In this document: in pieces, positions 62,578-64,000 of the stretch
Layout of the letters: each line of letters opens with the position of its first letter
How positions within the stretch are numbered: the stretch's first letter is position 1
NCBI GenBank assembly: GCA_027486725.1
Contig: JAIXOP010000002.1
Location: forward strand, 1-64,000
From: Burkholderiales bacterium
GTDB lineage: Bacteria; Pseudomonadota; Gammaproteobacteria; Burkholderiales; Burkholderiaceae_A
Direction of reading: 5' to 3'
DNA: 64,000 nucleotides
The notes under the pieces: generated by a model
Databases searched by the model: none
Told to the model about the DNA's origin: nothing
Seen by the model: the letters and a program-made list of their open reading frames with translations, nothing else
Position numbers and translations under genes: made by a program

Positions 62578-63500
62578 CAGAAATACCCTTCTTTCTTGCG
62601 CCGCTCCATGGCGGCCTCATTGGCCTGGTCGTCGAGGCGGGTCGCACCGCGCTCGGTGAGGTCCGCACTGGCGGTCTCTTGGAGGATCTCCGCCACGGTG
62701 GCGGCGGTGCTGGCCACCGGGCAGGTGCAGGAGATGTCGCCCACCGTGCGAAAGCGCACCGACCGCGTCACCACCGATTCGCCCTCGGCCGGTGGGGTGA
62801 GGTGGGTGACGGGCACCAGCAGGCCACGGCGTTCCACCACCTCGCGGGTGTGGGCGTAGTAGATGCTGGGCAGCAGGAGGTTCTCCTGGGCGATGTAGGC
62901 CCAGATGTCCATCTCGGTGAAGTTGGAGATGGGAAACACGCGCATGTGCTCGCCCTTGTGGACCCGAGCGTTGTAGAGGTCCCAAAGCTCAGGGCGTTGG
63001 GCCTTGGGATCCCACTGACCGAAGCTGTCTCGGAAGGAGAAGATGCGCTCCTTGGCGCGGGCCTTTTCCTCGTCGCGGCGGGCGCCCCCCATCAGGGCAT
63101 CAAAGCCATGCTCGTCGATGGTCTCCAGCAGGGTCACCGATTGGGCAGCGTTGCGCGATGCGCCCTCGTGCGCGAGCCGCACGGTTCCTTTGCGGATGGA
63201 GTCCTCGACGTGGCCCACGATCAGCGTGGCACCGAGCTCTCGCACCCGCTGGTCCCGGCACTCAATGACCTCGGGAAAGTTGTGGCCGGTGTCGATGTGC
63301 ACCAAGGGGAATGGGATGGGGGCCGGCGCAAACGCCTTTTCGGCCAGACGCAGCATGACGAGCGAATCCTTGCCGCCCGAGAAGAGCAGGGCGGGCTTGC
63401 TGGTGGTCGCCGCCACCTCGCGGATGATGCTGATCGCCTCAGCCTCGAGGGCCCTCAGGTGCTGGGCCTGGGCGAGGGCGAATTCATTGCGGTTTGACAT
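62577..63500 (-). CDS. cysD: Sulfate adenylyltransferase subunit 2
   Basis: The 307-residue ATP-PPi-loop enzyme makes APS from sulfate and ATP. PP-motif LFSGGKDSLVML, GGARRDEEKARAKERIFSFRD and HTREVVERRG are conserved. ATG 63500 fits the family; the frame stays open upstream inside cysH. It overlaps cysH by 17 bases. Order on the minus strand is cysH, cysD, cysN. Confidence 0.95.
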   Translation of the reverse strand: MSNRNEFALAQAQHLRALEAEAISIIREVAATTSKPALLFSGGKDSLVMLRLAEKAFAPAPIPFPLVHIDTGHNFPEVIECRDQRVRELGATLIVGHVEDSIRKGTVRLAHEGASRNAAQSVTLLETIDEHGFDALMGGARRDEEKARAKERIFSFRDSFGQWDPKAQRPELWDLYNARVHKGEHMRVFPISNFTEMDIWAYIAQENLLLPSIYYAHTREVVERRGLLVPVTHLTPPAEGESVVTRSVRFRTVGDISCTCPVASTAATVAEILQETASADLTERGATRLDDQANEAAMERRKKEGYF

Positions 63501-64000
63501 GCAGTCCACACTCCTTGTGTTCGGCCGATTCCCACCACCAGCGGCCAGCACGCTCGGGCTCGCCGGGGGCGACCGCTCGGGTGCATGGCGCGCAGCCGAT
63601 GCTGGGGTAGCCCTGCGCATGCAGGGCATTGGTTGGAATTTGATGATGATTCAATACGGCCCAGACCTCGGCCGCCGTCCAGTGGGCGAGCGGGGCTGCC
63701 TTCATCAGCCCGCGCCCTTCATCGCGACCGAGCTCCTGAAGGACGCTGCGGGTCTCGGACTGCTCGCGGCGCAGGCCGGTAATCCAGAGGCCTTGGCCTT
63801 GCAGGGCTCGCTCGAGCTGGCGGGTCTTGCGCACTTCGCAGCAGGCCTTGCGCTGGGCAAGACTCTCGCGAAAGCCCATGATGCCGTCGATCTGGACCAG
63901 CTGTTCGACCGCTGCCGCATCGGGGAATAGGAGCTCAATTCGCCGCTGGAAGAAGGCCTCGGTGGCGGCGTGCAGCTCGTAGGTCTCGGGGGGAAGGCGG
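63484..64000 (-). CDS. cysH: APS/PAPS reductase CysH, 5' end outside the window
   Basis: Partial gene continuing past the right edge. Visible residues match the C-terminal two-thirds of assimilatory APS reductase: PETYELHAATEAFFQ, WITGLRREQSETR, LAHWTAAEVWAVL and the catalytic ECGLH tail. The extra Cys pairs (CC in KACCEVRK and CxxC in GCAPC) are iron-sulfur ligands, the mark of the APS-type rather than PAPS-type enzyme. This agrees with the lack of cysC nearby. Confidence 0.93.
   Translation of the reverse strand, partial: RLPPETYELHAATEAFFQRRIELLFPDAAAVEQLVQIDGIMGFRESLAQRKACCEVRKTRQLERALQGQGLWITGLRREQSETRSVLQELGRDEGRGLMKAAPLAHWTAAEVWAVLNHHQIPTNALHAQGYPSIGCAPCTRAVAPGEPERAGRWWWESAEHKECGLHVKPQ

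Overview
The window is a dense, GC-rich chromosomal segment. Gene content and order suggest a betaproteobacterium, probably Burkholderiales. The main evidence is the run trxB-ftsK-lolA-rarA-serS-tRNA-Ser, an aceE-aceF-lpdA operon divergent from a FixL/FixJ-like two-component pair, argH divergent from hemC-hemD, and a cysH-cysD-cysN operon of APS-reductase type. No rRNA genes, insertion sequences, prophage or CRISPR arrays are visible. No stretch longer than about 180 bases lacks a gene. Species cannot be assigned from the sequence alone.

Layout. 1-1,850: a broken EamA/DMT transporter gene coupled to an AraC-methyltransferase fusion. It looks less GC-rich than the rest and ends at a bidirectional terminator. 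1,950-7,545 (minus): molybdate transporter modABC, a Gly/Asn-rich lipoprotein, a SYLF-domain protein and a patatin phospholipase. 7,585-13,740: a DUF805 membrane protein, an alpha/beta hydrolase, an outer-membrane barrel, an FAD monooxygenase overlapping an M50 protease, tRNA-Arg(ACG), and the two-component pair. 13,917-19,937: the pyruvate dehydrogenase operon ending in a small NTF2-like gene. 19,989-29,479: an unusual photolyase-like flavoprotein, a lipoprotein hydrolase, argH, hemCD, ppa, a FemAB-like acyltransferase, nadE and a PII protein. 29,523-37,004: smr, trxB, ftsK, lolA, rarA, serS and tRNA-Ser(CGA). 37,011-41,454: kup, a truncated hemoglobin, DUF393, DedA, CrcB and a TRIC-type channel. 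41,466-50,939: an MFS carrier, a PlsC-type acyltransferase, a TonB-dependent receptor, rmuC, an MpaB-like oxygenase, an old yellow enzyme, an acyltransferase-3 protein and a carboxymuconolactone-decarboxylase-like protein. 51,021-54,980: katG, an AlkA-type glycosylase and an ArsR-arsenate reductase fusion. 55,051-57,391: a lipoprotein with an HEWGH metalloprotease motif and a small membrane-anchored partner. 57,506-61,328: an AraC-type regulator followed by four lipid/xenobiotic-type genes. 61,309-64,000 (minus): cysN, cysD and partial cysH.

Functionally the window is mostly housekeeping: pyruvate oxidation, heme, arginine, NAD, sulfate assimilation, translation and chromosome segregation, plus stress functions (katG, alkylation repair, arsenate, fluoride, photolyase-like). 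The genome is compact. Genes overlap with TGATG or ATGA junctions, convergent genes share CTAG or TTAG stop signals, and one divergent pair shares a CATG start. I see no clear new multi-gene defence or mobile system. The best leads are the regulator-led cluster at 57.5-61.3 kb, the gene at the end of the pyruvate dehydrogenase operon, the photolyase-like protein, the metalloprotease lipoprotein pair, the ArsR-ArsC fusion with an adjacent palindrome, and the serS-tRNA-Ser-kup junction.
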